This document shows positions 12,010 to 26,232 of a stretch of 64,000 bases of DNA, piece by piece. The stretch is from Lepus europaeus (taxonomy: Eukaryota > Chordata > Mammalia > Lagomorpha > Leporidae), in assembly GCF_033115175.1 (NCBI RefSeq), contig NC_084830.1, forward strand, positions 118,508,709 through 118,572,708, written 5' to 3'. Positions within the stretch are counted from its first letter, which is position 1. Each line of letters opens with the position of its first letter. The translations under genes were made by a program, and so were the position numbers. The notes beneath the pieces were generated by a model. The model was not told where the DNA came from. It worked only from the letters and a program-made list of their open reading frames with translations, and did not search any database.

Positions 12010-12220
12010 CAACCATCATCACCAACTACTAATGGTAAAAACTTTAATGTGTACAGTATTAAGTAATATAATTTTTAATCTTTTTCTGCATTACCACATT
12101 TGTTTCTCGCTGTAGTCCCATAAGACATGTTTTTTAAAAATGCTCATATATGAGGAAACAAAGACACAGGAAGTCTAAGCAACTTGCCTGAACAATAGGT
12201 AAACTGTTTATTTTAAAAAT
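12010..12220 (+). repeat. MIR-like relic
   Basis: Shows the MIR order: a 'ttaat...cattaccacattt' type segment, then gaggaaacaaagacacaggaag, then gcaacttgcctg. Confidence 0.5.
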
Positions 12221-12710
12221 CAAATGCATTCAAGTACAAAATCAATAAAAGTCCTCTAGTGGTAACGCAAACACACACACACACATACTATAGTTTTTAC
12301 AAAAGTGCATTAATCATTGAATCTTCAAGAACCTTGTGGCTTCCCCTAGTACAATGTCTTAGATGAAAGTTTTATTTTAAAGCATTGGTAAATTAAATAT
12401 ATGATAGTGAGGAGGCAGGAAGATGAAAAATCAAGGAAGACTAGAATACCAACTAGAAAATGGATGTACTTCTCAGCAACGTTATTAATCACAACAAAAT
12501 TAAGAAAGCAAGTCATTATATTTGCATTAAGCATCTGACTTAGAGAATCAAGTATCTCTGCAGTAACTAATGAGTATAAATGGGACCTTGTGATCTAGCC
12601 AAATACATTCTGTTTTCATGTTGTAGCTCAAAATATTGAGCCTTATCCTGCACATAGGCTAACAAAAACAAAACCAAATCAAAACCAAGTAGTCTCTGCA
12701 TAAAATATCA

Positions 12711-12983
<273 letters not shown>

Positions 12984-13635
12984 TCAAGGTGGGGAACTGA
13001 GTCACTACTGAGAGTAAACTTGTTTTGAAACTTCTAATGAACACCCTCAGTAATGGAAAACAAGGAATAACTGATATTAAGTCTCTCTGTTCACAAATAT
13101 TTTTTGCCTGTCTGCTATGTATTAGTTACAGTGACACTCATTGAATATACATTGATGGAGATAATGGCTTTAATTCCTTCCTTATTGTGCCTTATATTTT
13201 ATTGAGACAGACACACTATAAATCATGTAAACAAAGCAAAGTATAATTAAAAATTTTGGTATTTGTCAGGCGACTGGTGAGAATGGTGAGAAGCTAGTTA
13301 CATGGAATGCTCAGGGAAGATCTATTTGAGGAGTTGATATTTAAGGTGAAGCTAATACTGTAACTTTTTGACTGCTGATATTCAATCGGTTCTGAGAAAG
13401 GGTAGTTTTAAACTTTTAGAATACTTGGAATCTGGGAAGAGGCATGGGGACCAAGGTTCATGATGTAGAGGTTATATTAGGAAACATATGTGGCGAGGCT
13501 TGCATTTTATTCCAAGTGCAAGGAGAAATCACTTAAATGTACTAAACAGCGAGGAGGTTTGTATATAAGTTACATGACCTGATTGATAAATTCTTTAAAC
13601 ATTATTGGATGAAAATAAATATCTCAGAAGCAACA

Positions 13636-13845
13636 TGATAGCTAATATTTAGTGAAAACCTTGTGCTGTGCACTATTATAAGCTTTTTGTGTACATGGTT
13701 TCTGTGAATATTCACAACAGATCTTTTCATTCTGGTTTTATAGAAGAGGTAAATGGGGTTAGAGGACCAGCTACACAAACAAGGGTTGGTAGAGTAGCAG
13801 AAAAAGGAATTGAACACAGCAGTTAGACATGATTTCAAAACCCCT
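13636..13845 (+). repeat. MIR relic
   Basis: Begins agctaatatttagtgaaaac and runs through cacaacagatcttttcattctg, then a 'gaagaggtaaatgggg' block and a terminal 'gaattgaacacag' block, in MIR order. Confidence 0.65.
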
Positions 13846-14859
13846 TTTTTCCTAATTATACAATAGTACCCCAAAAAAACCAGCCCACCTAATAGCAGCT
13901 TAATAACAGAAAACAAAGTTAAGATGACTTATCTACATCACGGAAGGGTTAGGACTCTCCTTCTGTAAAAACTGTGATTTATAATAAAGGCACGACAGAG
14001 TCAGTCCTAGCCCTCAAGTAGACCTGTTTCCCTAGCTGTTGGATTAACCCTTTGAATACCCATACATCTTATCAGTCTATTTTTTTTTTTAATTGAGAGT
14101 CAGAAAGAGAAAGAGACATACACTCTGAGAGAGAAAGACTGCAAAAGAAATAACTTCATGTCATTATTGCTCCAGTTTGGTGGCTTATATTTCTCACTAG
14201 GGAACACACACACACACAGTGTTTCTGTCATGTAATGATGTTATAATAATGACTACTCACCAATAACTTTCCTAGAGAGCACTTGATTTTCTTGCCTTAA
14301 TTAATTATGTTAGGGAAATTCAGAAGAATCAGGCATAGAGACTTGGGGGAGGGCAACACAAAGTGTAGAGAAGAGTGGCAGAATCATATAGGAAAAGAGA
14401 AATAAGGGTTTTTTGTTTTTTTTGTTTTTTGTCTCCAAATGTAGGCTATTGGTATGATATGCTTAGAAGATGTTTAAGTAGAGCCAAGAAATTCTTGGAA
14501 AAGTAGGTTTAAAAAGCACAGAAGTTGTATATTTCTTTCTAATTACTCATCTTTTTGTAGTAGAGCCATCTTGGAAGAGTTTAGCAGTTTCCTAGAAATA
14601 TATAGTTCTCTTGGGGCATTTATTCTTCTGTAAAGTCAAAGTTTCTCAAGTGCTGTTATGAAATTCCAGAGATGGAAAAGACCAGTTTTGGTTGAAGAAA
14701 CCTCACAGGATATACTATTCCTTGATAGAGTACTGATCAAGGGAATTATGGTGACAATTGCCATAGCCCTTTCCTGCACTGTCACTGATTATGTAATAAA
14801 ACATCACCCTTTTTATTCTGCACACTCTGTGTCAACAGACATTTATTTTTATATTCATT

Positions 14860-14915
14860 GCGAGCCCAAAGTACAGTGCTGGTACTCAATAAATACTTGT
14901 TGAATAAATACACGA
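14860..14915 (-). repeat. L2-type 3' end fragment
   Basis: Contains acagtgctggtactcaataa followed by atacttgttgaataaatac, the reverse of the ancient L2 3' terminus. Confidence 0.6.
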
Positions 14916-15061
14916 AACAATTAATGAATAGTGTACGTGTGAAAGAAAAGAGGCTCAATCTACTGTTAAAAATAGGAATCCACATTTATGACTTGTGAGA
15001 TATTTTTAATTGCAAATGACAGTGGTTTATTTATTGTTTTTTTTGTGTGTTTTTTTTTTCT

Positions 15062-15262
15062 TTTTTGGCCAGGTACTGTGTCAAGTACTTTATATATCGT
15101 CCTACAAAAGTCTTCACAATGATTCTCTGATGTAAGTACTGTTATCATTTCTTATAGATAAAAAACACTGAGTACAGGCAGAATAAAAACTTGCCCTCAA
15201 TAGTAAGTAGTGGAGGTGATGTATAAATATCGTCTGCCAGAATTCAAACGCTGTGCTCCAAG
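15062..15262 (+). repeat. MIR relic
   Basis: gccaggtactgtgtcaagta, then tttatatatcgtcc, gatgtaagtactgttatcat, and a terminal agaattcaaacgctgtgctcc-type block: the full MIR core order. Confidence 0.8.
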
Positions 15263-15754
15263 CCACACTGTGTTATTTCCATGAATATATGGAAAACATA
15301 AGATAATACGTAGCGTGAAAATTGCAGACAGTTGGAGTTCTTCTAGATTACTCATCTTGGAATTAAATCGGTCTAGGAGTCTTTTTGTTGTTATAGTAGG
15401 ACTTTTGGAAGGTTTAAGCTCCTTGTCTAGAAACTGGGAGTGGTGGAAAAAACCTCTTAAAGCTTTGGTGAGGATTAAATTAAGTAATGTGTAGAGCACC
15501 AATTCCTAATAAAGTTGCAATATATTTTAGGTATTGGTATAATATATTTTACAGAAAAAATGTTTGCATTTTTAAATGAAAAAAGCTAATGATGTTGTCT
15601 ATGCCATAATTCTTGTAGAAGTTCATGATTGTACATATTAACAAATAGTATTTTTGTGGAGAAAACAAAACCTAAATAGGTTCCTTGGCCTTTGTTTCAT
15701 AATCAGGCTACTAACTACACTTGATCTATAATAGGCAAAAGTTTTAACCCAAGA

Positions 15755-15945
15755 GTACTTCACAAATTTCTTGGAAAATGAGTTTATTTTGGTGCATAAA
15801 ATGTTTGAAATCCTTGCATATAAGAGCCTTCAACAAATTCATGGAAAATTCATATTTTAAAAAGTATGCATGAATTAAAAATTTTTGTACCAGAATAAAC
15901 TTACTTTAGTTCAGTTTTTTCAACAAGTTTTTTCAAGTGTCCTAA
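15755..15945. repeat. Imperfect inverted pair of an unclassified repeat
   Basis: The left arm (15755-15820; contains gagtttattttggtgcataa) and the right arm (15825-15945; contains gtaccagaataaacttactt) are reverse complements with many mismatches, meeting near 15822. Single-arm copies of the same sequence occur at 4545-4645 and 32776-32905. Confidence 0.55.
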
Positions 15946-17864
15946 TATTAAGGTAGATATTTTAGAGGAGTTCTTTTTAAAAGAATCTAGTATGTGATAT
16001 TTAGGTGAAACCAAGTCTGACATGTAAGTTAAACACTGATGCAGGAAATTGGGAAGATGTTATTTAGATTGCATGAAAGTTCATCACAGCCATATTGCTT
16101 CATGATATTTCCAGGGTTCTTCCTGGAACCTCAAGGAAGAGAATTGCTATGATGAGACATAGAAATAATGAGAAGTAGAATGCTGGTTGTTTTCACTAAT
16201 TGATCAAAAATTTCACTAATTCAACCAAAAATAAGATGACTTCATATGTCTGTTAAATCCAGTTTTGCGAAGTAAAGAAATTAGACTTCTCTTACCTGGG
16301 GTGCATGAAACGAAACATATCCACAGGTTTTATCAGTTCTTCCAGTCTTGGCATGGAGTAAGCTCTTCAGGGATGTTATCTAACCTCAGATTACTTGGGT
16401 AAAAAATACCATTTGATGTTTTCATCATTTTATTTGTCACCACTATACCATAGTTAAACTTTGCCATCTATCACATGTCTGCCAAACTGCATTGAAATGT
16501 TATAGGCTCATAGATCGATGTTCCCCATGCTCTGGTGATCTGTGCATGGAAAATAGCTATAATCTCTGAGCCATATGTGTTTATTTATCTCACTTATGAA
16601 CCAGGTTAACTTTAACTGTTCTGTGGCAATAATATTAAAGTCTATAGGTGTTTAGGGTCATCTCATTTAACCCTTGATATTGTAAGCACTGCAAATGGCA
16701 TTAGAATCAATGAAATCTAGACCACTATTTGAAAAGGTGAGTGCGCATTAGTATTAAGTTAGCATTTTTTAGACTATTGACACATAATGCATGTCCTAGG
16801 CAAATTAAATAAGCATATTTTAGGGTTGAACTAAGACATGTGTACTTTAAAAGTCCTCTAGTGTTTTAAATTCAGTTTAAGAGGCACTAATCTAAAGAAA
16901 TGAGACAGCAAAGTTAAACTAGAGGCATTGGCTCAATTCAGCTTCTGGTCTTTCTCCACAATTGGTTTCAACAATCTCTTACACCCAGAGAAAATCTTTG
17001 TGCTATTATCTGAGGTGCAAATATACTACCAACTGTCTGTGTGACTGTATAAATCATTGAACATTGCAACACCTTTGTTCCCTTAGCTCAGCACTAAAAA
17101 ATGTGATAATCATTTGATTCACAATTAATCCAACTACTACATGCAGTATTTGTGAGGAGTAGAAAAGGGACCATATGAAACGTGCCTCACTTAAATTATC
17201 AAAAAAGAATACGTACCTGCTATTTGTTCAGGGACCTCTCCTTTCTTCCTGAACCTGATTCCTTCCCCTCAGTAGTCATTTGTCAATGAACACTCAATGA
17301 ATGAGTGGATGAGATGAGCTACTGAAGTGGTCTTACAAGGATTTTTGACCAGTAAAAGTTCAGGCTTCAAGGGGAGACACTGATGTTTTCATGAAAATGT
17401 TTTTGTGAAGAGTGTAGATTGATAAACGGCAATGGATTTGTTCCATACACTTGTAACACATAGATTAACTGAATCATCATCGAGGCACCAGGTATGTGCC
17501 AGGCATTGTATGACACACATAAAAGACATTTATATTCTGATATGAGGCTGATAAATAAGCATGTAATGTAATACATTCTACTCACAGTGACAAATTACAG
17601 CCCTAAAGTAATAGGCTCCATGTATTTTGGGTTTGTTTCGGTACAGCGTATTAGACAAGATATTTGAATTGTTGAATAGAACTTATGATACAAAGTACTG
17701 CATGTAACAGGAAAAATCAAAATAGCTTCATTTTGAAACAGATGGGTAACTAAATTGGGTTTGGAAGAGGACAGATATGCAAATGATGTCTTTTTTTCCC
17801 AGTAATCACTTCTGCCCCTAGTTTAATAACCTAGTACAGATCATTTTTATCAGAAAATGACTTT

Positions 17865-17983
17865 AGTAGCTGACATTTCTGAAACTTTACTGTGCTTCAT
17901 GCACTTGGCATAGAATACCTTATTTAACCCTAATAAATCCCCACAAGGTACAAGAAGAAATGCATGCTTTATGTGTGAGGAAA

Positions 17984-17990
<7 letters not shown>
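17865..17990 (+). repeat. MIR relic
   Basis: tagctgacatttctgaaact, gcttcatgcacttggcatag, then a ttaaccctaataaatcccca block, in MIR order. Confidence 0.6.
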
Positions 17991-18019
<29 letters not shown>

Positions 18020-18047
18020 TTATTTATATACAGACACATATATATAT
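17985..18047. repeat. AT-rich microsatellite (TA)n/(TTTA)n
   Basis: Alternating TA for about 30 bases followed by tttatttattta and a second TA run. Confidence 0.85.
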
Positions 18048-19030
18048 GGTTTGAAACCCAAATTAGTTTGACTCAAGCTAATAGTTCTTAATGATTATAT
18101 AATATGGATTCTATCCAAAGAACTAGCAAAAAAATGATCTTGGTTCTACATACCTGATAAAGTGATTGTAGCTTTATAAATTATCTTGTGTTAGCTTTAG
18201 TCTTAGTCAACTCTTTTTTCCTCATCACCCCCCAACCCCAGCTACCCTAGTTTACTATTAAGGATTTTTGTCATATAAACGTTTCAACCCTGGACTTAGA
18301 CTACTACGCCCTGTGAGTCTGTGGCTTTATTTTAGTTTATGTAAGACTGCTTCCTCATGTGGAGGAAAAGATGTGAAAATACAAGACAAATATCACCATA
18401 TGCAATATAGCTCAGGAAGAAGCAGTCATTTTCAAAGCATCCCCCCAAATTTCACAAGAATTTTTCTAAAAATAACATGTTCAGTGACTTTCCTGTAAAG
18501 AATCAGTTACTTCAAATGTCATCACAGTAATTAATGCATATTGGAAGAAATTAATAGCCAGTAGTATGCTGGTGAATGTGTAAAAATCAATACTTGAGAA
18601 AAAAGATGGCTCTGAATTTCACTTTCCCAATTTCTAGGTTGTTAATACTTCCACCTTGGCTGATTTTAAGCTGTCAGTTGACATCACTGAACCCAGAGTA
18701 GGAAAAGGGCAAAAACAATCAGTTCTCACAGACTAATGTGTGCAGCTCACTCCTATTATTATTGGACAGAGTCCAAAACATACAAACCAAGTCCCTGTTA
18801 AAATTAAAAGGTTTTTAATAGTTAACTTAAAGTTATTAAGCAAGCTTATTAAAGAAACCTATTGAGGTAATTAAGGAAAACAGAACTAAGAAACTTTAAA
18901 TAATATTTATTAAAATATGATATGATAGCTTTCTTTAAAATAAATAAAATTACATTTCTATGCAATTACTGGCTAAATTTAAAGCATGACACCTTAGAAA
19001 GAGGGATAAAGTACCTTTTACTGGGATTTA

Positions 19031-19234
<204 letters not shown>

Positions 19235-21104
19235 CTATGCAATCCCTTATTAACAAATGAAAATAATTTGGAAATAAATATGTGTTCACTTCTCATTTGT
19301 ACACATTTAAATTTGAGACTTCTTTGTAAGGAGTATGCTGTAAACTATTTTCTGTCCACTCGAGTTAAAAAGAAAAACAAGCAAATACACCAAAAACCCA
19401 ATGAACTGAATCCTGATCTTTTCATAAGATGCAACTATTAGCTGGAAGAAATAATTTTTGAAGGTTTAGATCATATTTTTTTCTAGATTATTTTTTCCTT
19501 GTCTTCCTACTTGACACCCAAAGTGTGAATTTATTACTTGACTTAGAGGGCAGGAAACAGTGTTTCAACACTATGTCAATCTTACTTGTTAAACCTTCTG
19601 AATTTTGTAGCAATTTCCTGTTTTTCTTAAGACCTTTATCCACACAAACTGGAGGGAAATATGCTAATGATTGACAATAATGAATATTTTACTCAGAATT
19701 TACCAAATTAGCATAATGAAATATTTTTGATGCTTTCATTGATTTATATTGTTTTTTTTTCACAACTGTCATTTAAATTTGCAATTCATCATTCATTTGT
19801 GTGGTGATTTTTGTAATATCTATCTCTTCTATTAGACTTCCTCTTCCTAAGTCTGTGAATGGTTATCCATTAGTCCACTATTGCACAACTGGTTTTTAGC
19901 ATCCTCTTTGACTATAAATGGGCAATCAGAAACATTTGCTGAATGAATGAACAAGTCAATGCATGCATTTGTAAATTTTAAAAATGAAGAACATAGGAAA
20001 ATGTATTATTGAACATTTTGGATTAAAGAGGGGAATTTACAAAAATTTCTTTACATAAATAATCAAGAGAATATACTAATTAAAAACTAATAAAGGAACC
20101 AAAGAACAATCATATGGCTATGCATGAGACCAGTTTATTTTGAAACACTTTGAAGTCTCTGATTTTTAAAAATTATGATGTTTAACATTCTTTTAAAATT
20201 TCATATCCTTCCTTTTGTTCTATGCCAAGTATTATTTTAAAGAATTTCAAGTTTTGAGATTAGAAAATACATTTTTGAGATATCCCTGTTAGTACACATT
20301 TATGTTTTCTTTATTCTGTTAGAGAACATCAGTTTCAAGGACTGTATCTATACTTGTATCTACACTATGTAAATAAGAATCCTTTTCAAATGTTGCTCTT
20401 TTTTCTTTACTAGATTATATTTTGTCCTAGAAAATAAATAATTAAATATAAGTAATATATTTTAGCTTGTTTATTTGGCTTTGTGCGTTATTTCCCTTTG
20501 TGCCTAGCTTATTTTATCTGGTTTGAAACTAAGGTACTCTGGAAATTTCATACATAAAGACTGCCTTAGCAGTGTAAGTTATTGCCGCCTCAATACAGTT
20601 CTTTCCCACCCTCAAGCTTCATCCTGTAGCCTTCCAAGCTGTTGACATGGAAAACCATTAGATAACTGAGGAAGTAAACACTTTGTACCTAAACCCTGTA
20701 ATGTTTCCTAAGTGTGGTTTTGAATACTTCTAAACACTGTCTTTTAGTAGACTGAAATACTACTACTACTACTAGTTTATATCATGGCTATTGAGGCAGG
20801 TATCAAGACCTACCGCTGTCTTGGGAATAAATTAATGGGATATTATTTTCCTCTTGGAGATCAGTACGTAGCAGTATTTAGCAACTGTGCCTGTAGATTT
20901 GATGGTAGAAATGTTTTTTCAATGATAACTATAATTTAGTTAATTCCAATGAGATTGTTTCTCTGAATTAATTTGCCTGAACATAAGGTATTTAAATTTT
21001 TCACAATTTGTAAATTAGTTTAGTCTCTGCTTTTGTCCCAATTTAGAATATAATAATAGACATGGGCTATAAATGAGGAACAAAAACATTTAAGATGACC
21101 TCTA

Positions 21105-21986
21105 TATTTTAATTTTTTAATTTATATTAGAGAAAGGTCATATGTTTCCTATGTACAGTTTTAAGAACATAATGATACTTCCCACTTTATGCTCCTTGTC
21201 CTCCTTTGCTCCCACCCTGCCTTTTCCTTCCTTCCTTATTTTCTTTTATTTTTTTACAATAACATACTTTCAATTTCCTTTATAACCACAAACTTATCTC
21301 TCCACTAAATAAAGAATTCACCAAGGAAGTAGCAAAAACTGCTATTCCTCAGGAGTATAGACAAGGGCTGTAAACAATAATCATAATCTCAAAATGTCAA
21401 TTTATTTCATGTACTTTATATTTTTGTAGTCAGTATATTAGTAACTACAAATCAGGGAAAACCTTTGTCTTTTTGAGTCTGGCTTATTTCACTAAACATA
21501 ATTATCTCCAATTGCATGCATTTTATTGCAAAAGATACAATTTCATTTTTTTTGTATCTGGGTAGTATTCCATTATGCATATTTACCATAATTTTTTATG
21601 CTGTCATCAGTTGATGGATATCTAGGTTGATTCCATATCTTAGCTATTGTGATTCAAGTTGCAGTAAACATGGGATTACAGATAAGTCTTTCATATTCTG
21701 ATTTCATTTCCTTTGGATAAATTCCCAAAAGTAGAATGGCTGGTTTATACGGTAGATCTATTTTCAGATTTTTGAGGAATCTCCATACTGTCTTCTATGA
21801 TGGCTGCACTAATTTACATTGCCATCAACAGTGTATTAGTGTATCTTTTCCCTCACAATCTTGCCAGCATTTTTTTTTTTTAAATTTTTGAAGGGTAGCC
21901 ATTCTAACTGGGATGATGTGACACCTCATTGCAGTTTTTATTTGCATTTCCCTGATGGCTACTGATGTTCAGGATCCGGAGCCATC
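21105..21986 (-). mobile_element. L1 retrotransposon, 5'-truncated, lagomorph type
   Basis: The plus strand is the antisense of the L1 3'UTR and ORF2 end: it carries the antisense blocks gccattctaactgggatgat, tttgcatttccctgatggct and ccatcaacagtgtattagtg. The 3' end lies at the left, with ttaagaacataatgatactt typical of lagomorph L1. A perfect 13-bp target-site duplication aagatgacctcta flanks it (21092-21104 and 21987-21999). Not coding. Confidence 0.9.
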
Positions 21987-23055
21987 AAGATGACCTCTAC
22001 TAATATCTGTCTTTTTCTTTCTCATTTCTTTGATCAGAAAACCATTGGCAAGTACAAACTGTCTTGTTCCAGGTAGGAAAAGCAAAGAGAAGGAGAAATT
22101 TTCTTTTTAATTAATACATATTCTGAGATACTTTTTCTACTATTTCCCAAGTCCTTGAGTTTTCTGCTCATTTGAAATACATTTAAATGGATGTCTAAAA
22201 ATTACAATATTTTAGACACAGGTAGACAGTACTAGTAACTTATTTCTTCATTATCTTGTAAGTGAATGAGAATCTGCACTTTGGTATTAATGATCTGACT
22301 TTTTAAGAGGTGAACTTTAATTTTGTCCAAAGTTAACAAGATAATTATCTCAATTCAATTCTCTGCTTCCCTTCAGGTCAGAGTCTAAATGTCCATGGTC
22401 CACTTATCTATCAATTTCTATAAATAAGGTAATAGCTTCTCAGCATCTTCCGTCTTTGCCAGTATTTCCAAAGCTTTTCTATGAGTGGATTACAGATTCA
22501 GACTTGGGAACAAACCATTTAAGAGCAAAGCAGCTTCACAGTGACAGCCTGATTCCTGCCTTATCTCTAAGCCCACATCACTTTTTGTATTCTTAAAGAC
22601 TCTTGGGCTGAGCAACCTATAAAATCAAATCCCCTTAAACTGCTCCATCAGTGGTTCCCCAAGCACCAAAGATTTAAATACAACCAAAGTCAAAGGTGGT
22701 TATTTCAGCCATTTCAAATATATTATTTTTACTGATGTATTCTAACATGATGTTTAAAGTCACAGCATTTTATAAATTAGTTATGTTTCTGTATTAGCTT
22801 GAATTTAGAATAAATTGACATAGGCTAGGACTGAAGGGAAGTGACATATAATTTGAAATAACATCTATTAATATCCATTTGTACTTTGTTTTGTTTTTTG
22901 TAAGACTCTCTTGTCTGGTTGTAGGAATGCATGTTAATGAAAATGATTGTTTTTGCTGTTGTGTTAAATAAACATGAGAACTTCACAATTCAGTATTTAT
23001 TAGTATGTTCTTATTTCATCCATGAAACTGTCTACTCTTAAAAGTTAAAGATTTT

Positions 23056-23393
23056 GGCCGGCGCCATGGCTTAACAGGCTAATCCTCCGCCTTGCGGCGC
23101 CAGCACACCGGGTTCTAGTCCCGGTTGGGGCGCCGGATTCTATCCCGGTTGCCCCTCTTCCAGGCCAGCTCTACTATGGCCCGGGAAGGCAGTGGAGGAT
23201 GGCCCAAGTGCTTGGGCCCTGCACCCGCATGGGAGACCAGAATAAGCACCTGGCTCCTGGCTTCGGATCAACGAGATGCGCCGGCCACAGCGGCCATTGG
23301 AGGGTGAACCAATGGCAAAAAGGAAGACCTTTCTCTCTGTCTCTCTCTCTCTCTCTCACTATCCACTCTGCCTGTCAAAAAAAAAAAAAAAAA
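23056..23393 (+). mobile_element. C-SINE, fairly young
   Basis: Complete: head ggccggcgccatggcttaac, B-box-like ggttctagtcc, core, CT repeat and a 17-A tail. It has an 11-bp target-site duplication ttaaagatttt at 23045-23055 and 23394-23404. Confidence 0.95.
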
Positions 23394-24648
23394 TTAAAGA
23401 TTTTATAGTGATGAAATATTTTTTAAATTTAACCCCTGAAATTATATGTGTATATATATTTATTTACATATATATTAGTTATTAGTGATGGTGTCTATTA
23501 TGTTGAGATCCTGGGATGAATGGTTTGTGTATATGCTCTTTAAGTACCCTAAAATTTTGTTATGATGTTGAAAAACACCAAGTGAAATATATTTTCTACT
23601 TGTTGCTCTCTTATGATTCTTATTCCACTTCAATATAGTTGAATAGGATATATCTTTTTCTTTAGGATAACTTTGAAGCCATAAATATTATGCTCATTAC
23701 ATTCCTTCTTTATTCAAGCCATGCATATTTTTAATCACTGCTTTGCAAAGATTACTACATTATTAATGTGGTGTTTAGGACTATGGGGTCTCATAATTGA
23801 ATCTAAATTAAAGGCTCAAATGGAGCAAGATTATTTTCTCTCTACAATGTAGATAGACAGACTGGTATGTTGAGACAAAGCATTAGGTCTAACTTCATCA
23901 TCACTCATTAAATATTGCAATCTGAGACATAACACCATGAAATTGACTTTGAGTCAAATTGCTGAATTTTCCATAAAGAAAATTATTTTCTGAAATTAGG
24001 TCTTTACCTCACCACTTCACCATAACACATAAAATAAATTTAAGTTGGGCTGAAGATACAAATTTCTGAGTGAATATAAATACCAAACAAGAAAAGTGTT
24101 TAGAATATCCACACATTCTTAATATGGGAAATGTTTTGTTAAGCATAATATAAAACATAAAAGCCATAAAGAAAAAAAATACCTCAGGACTACTGTGTTA
24201 ACATTAGAATTTTTGAATTATAAAGAATGCTATCACTAGTTGCAAAATGAAAAAATAACAGACTTGACTGGAATAATTCCAAAATAAGTAAGAAATTGAA
24301 GGTTAATATTATAAAGAATTTGTTAGTCATTGAGAAAAGGAATCTAAATTTGTAACTAAGAAATGAGTGGGAAATCTATAAGTATAAACACTTGAAAATA
24401 TTCTCAAGTTCAGTAGTGATCAATAAAAGGTGGAGGTAACTAGTTTAGTTTTAGTCTGATTAGGAAAAAATAAACTGATAATGTCCAGAATTGACATGAT
24501 ATGAACTAGGAACAGAGCTATACAATATTTGTGGGAGTAGAACTATTTAGAATATAGTCTGAAGTTTATCAAAAACACACTTTTCTCCTAGATTTCTGAA
24601 TTAAACATTTTAGGAAAAATCGGATTGCAGTTATTGATCTTGATTGGA

Positions 24649-24669
24649 ACCTTTTTTTTTTTTTTTTTG
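24649..24669. repeat. Homopolymer T run
   Basis: About 20 consecutive T. Confidence 0.8.
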
Positions 24670-25070
24670 AGTTTTGCCCTCAAGTATGGGTAAGTATTGG
24701 GCAGAATCCTGAGACCTTGAATGATCTAAGACATTCTTGAGAAAAGACTTTTGAATTAATCAGTTTCCAACTGCTATACATACTACCCACAAGTGGTTTC
24801 TGCATCCATCACCTGCACACCATTCCCAATGGTGGCTTAGTCTATCATGAACTGTTCAGGGATATGTTCAGTATTTTCTCAGCAAGGAGGTTTTGTGAAG
24901 TCAAGGGATGGGGAGGACATAGCTAAGCTGTATCCTTTGCTATCTCAGAGTACTCAGTCTTAGAAAAGGCATCCATAATATTAGACAGATAGCTGCAAAT
25001 TTATCTTACACTATATCATTAAAGTTTCTGGCAGGCACATTCTGAAAGTTCTGATTAAATTGCTACAATC

Positions 25071-25075
<5 letters not shown>

Positions 25076-25118
<43 letters not shown>
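25076..25118. repeat. (TA)n microsatellite
   Basis: About 21 uninterrupted TA units. Confidence 0.95.
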
Positions 25119-25120
<2 letters not shown>

Positions 25121-25904
25121 TCAAAGAATATCCAAACTTGTTACTTTGAAACAATGACGATTCTACTTTCGATTATATGACATCATATGACTTTGTCTCT
25201 TGTCATTCCCTTTGTGTCCTCTAACCCCTAGACAACCTATAAGTTTTCCTATCATGATGATATGATTTTCCTGTCTATATTCTTCCTGACGGCATCTCCT
25301 TCCTAGGTTTCTAAATAATGCCCTCTTTTTCTTCATTCTGTATTTCCAGCCACCACCAGTTCTGCCACCAGTACCATCACCACCACAGACTTAGTTTATA
25401 GTATGTCTTGACTTGTCTTGTATAAAATGGTATCCAACTGAATGTAATTTAAAATTAAATGCATTTTAAAATTTAATTCTGCAATTGTTCAAAGCATATC
25501 TCAAGTACTCAATGCTACATGTTCCTAGAGATTAGTGTACTGGACAGTGCGAATTTCATCAAAAACAATTCAATTGGACAATGCCAGACTGAACTATTCA
25601 TTCTAGAATACCTGTTTGTTCAGGGAACCTCATTCGACTTTCTAAGGATAAAAAAGTACCCTGCTTTTCCTGTGATTCTGGCCCAATTTTTTCTGATCAT
25701 GGTGAACATCCCAATATTATCACTCACTATTCATAGCCTCTCTGCTTTATTCCAAATCACATGACTTACTCATATTCTTTTGTTCTTGTATGTCAAATGT
25801 TACCCTCAACTTCTGGAATGTTTTATGCCTTTCTGATCACAATACACACACATACACACACACATGCATATGTATGTGTATCTTCAAACCTCAAACCCTT
25901 TGTG

Positions 25905-26232
25905 AAAAAGACTTACTCATTTATTTGAAAGTCAAGTTACACACAGAGCAAAAGAAGAAAAGGAGGAAAAAGAGAGACCTTCCCTCCATCCATTAGGTCA
26001 CTCCCCAAATAGGCACAATGGCCAAAGCTGGGCCAGATATAAGGCGGGAGTCAGGAACTCCATCCGCTTCTCCCACGTGGGGGACAAGGGCCCAAGTACT
26101 TGAGCACTGCTTTGCCAAGTGCATTAGCAGGGAGCTGGATCAGAAGTGGAGCAGCTAGGACTCCAACTGGTGCTCATATAGGGTGCTGGCATCACAGGCA
26201 ATAATTTAACCCACTGCACCACAATGTATACC
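25905..26232 (-). mobile_element. C-SINE, old copy
   Basis: Antisense copy with ttatttgaaagtcaagttac at the tail side, core gggcccaagtacttgagcac, and a head near 26190-26232 (taacccactgcaccacaatg). Confidence 0.85.

Noticed and set aside
14085-14145. Possible antisense C-SINE tail (ttaattgagagtcagaaaga...)
   Set aside because: Only about 60 bases of GA-rich sequence resemble it. Too short and simple to call.
23056-23130. tRNA-like sequence with A and B boxes
   Set aside because: It is the head of a C-SINE with full SINE structure and target-site duplication, not a tRNA gene.
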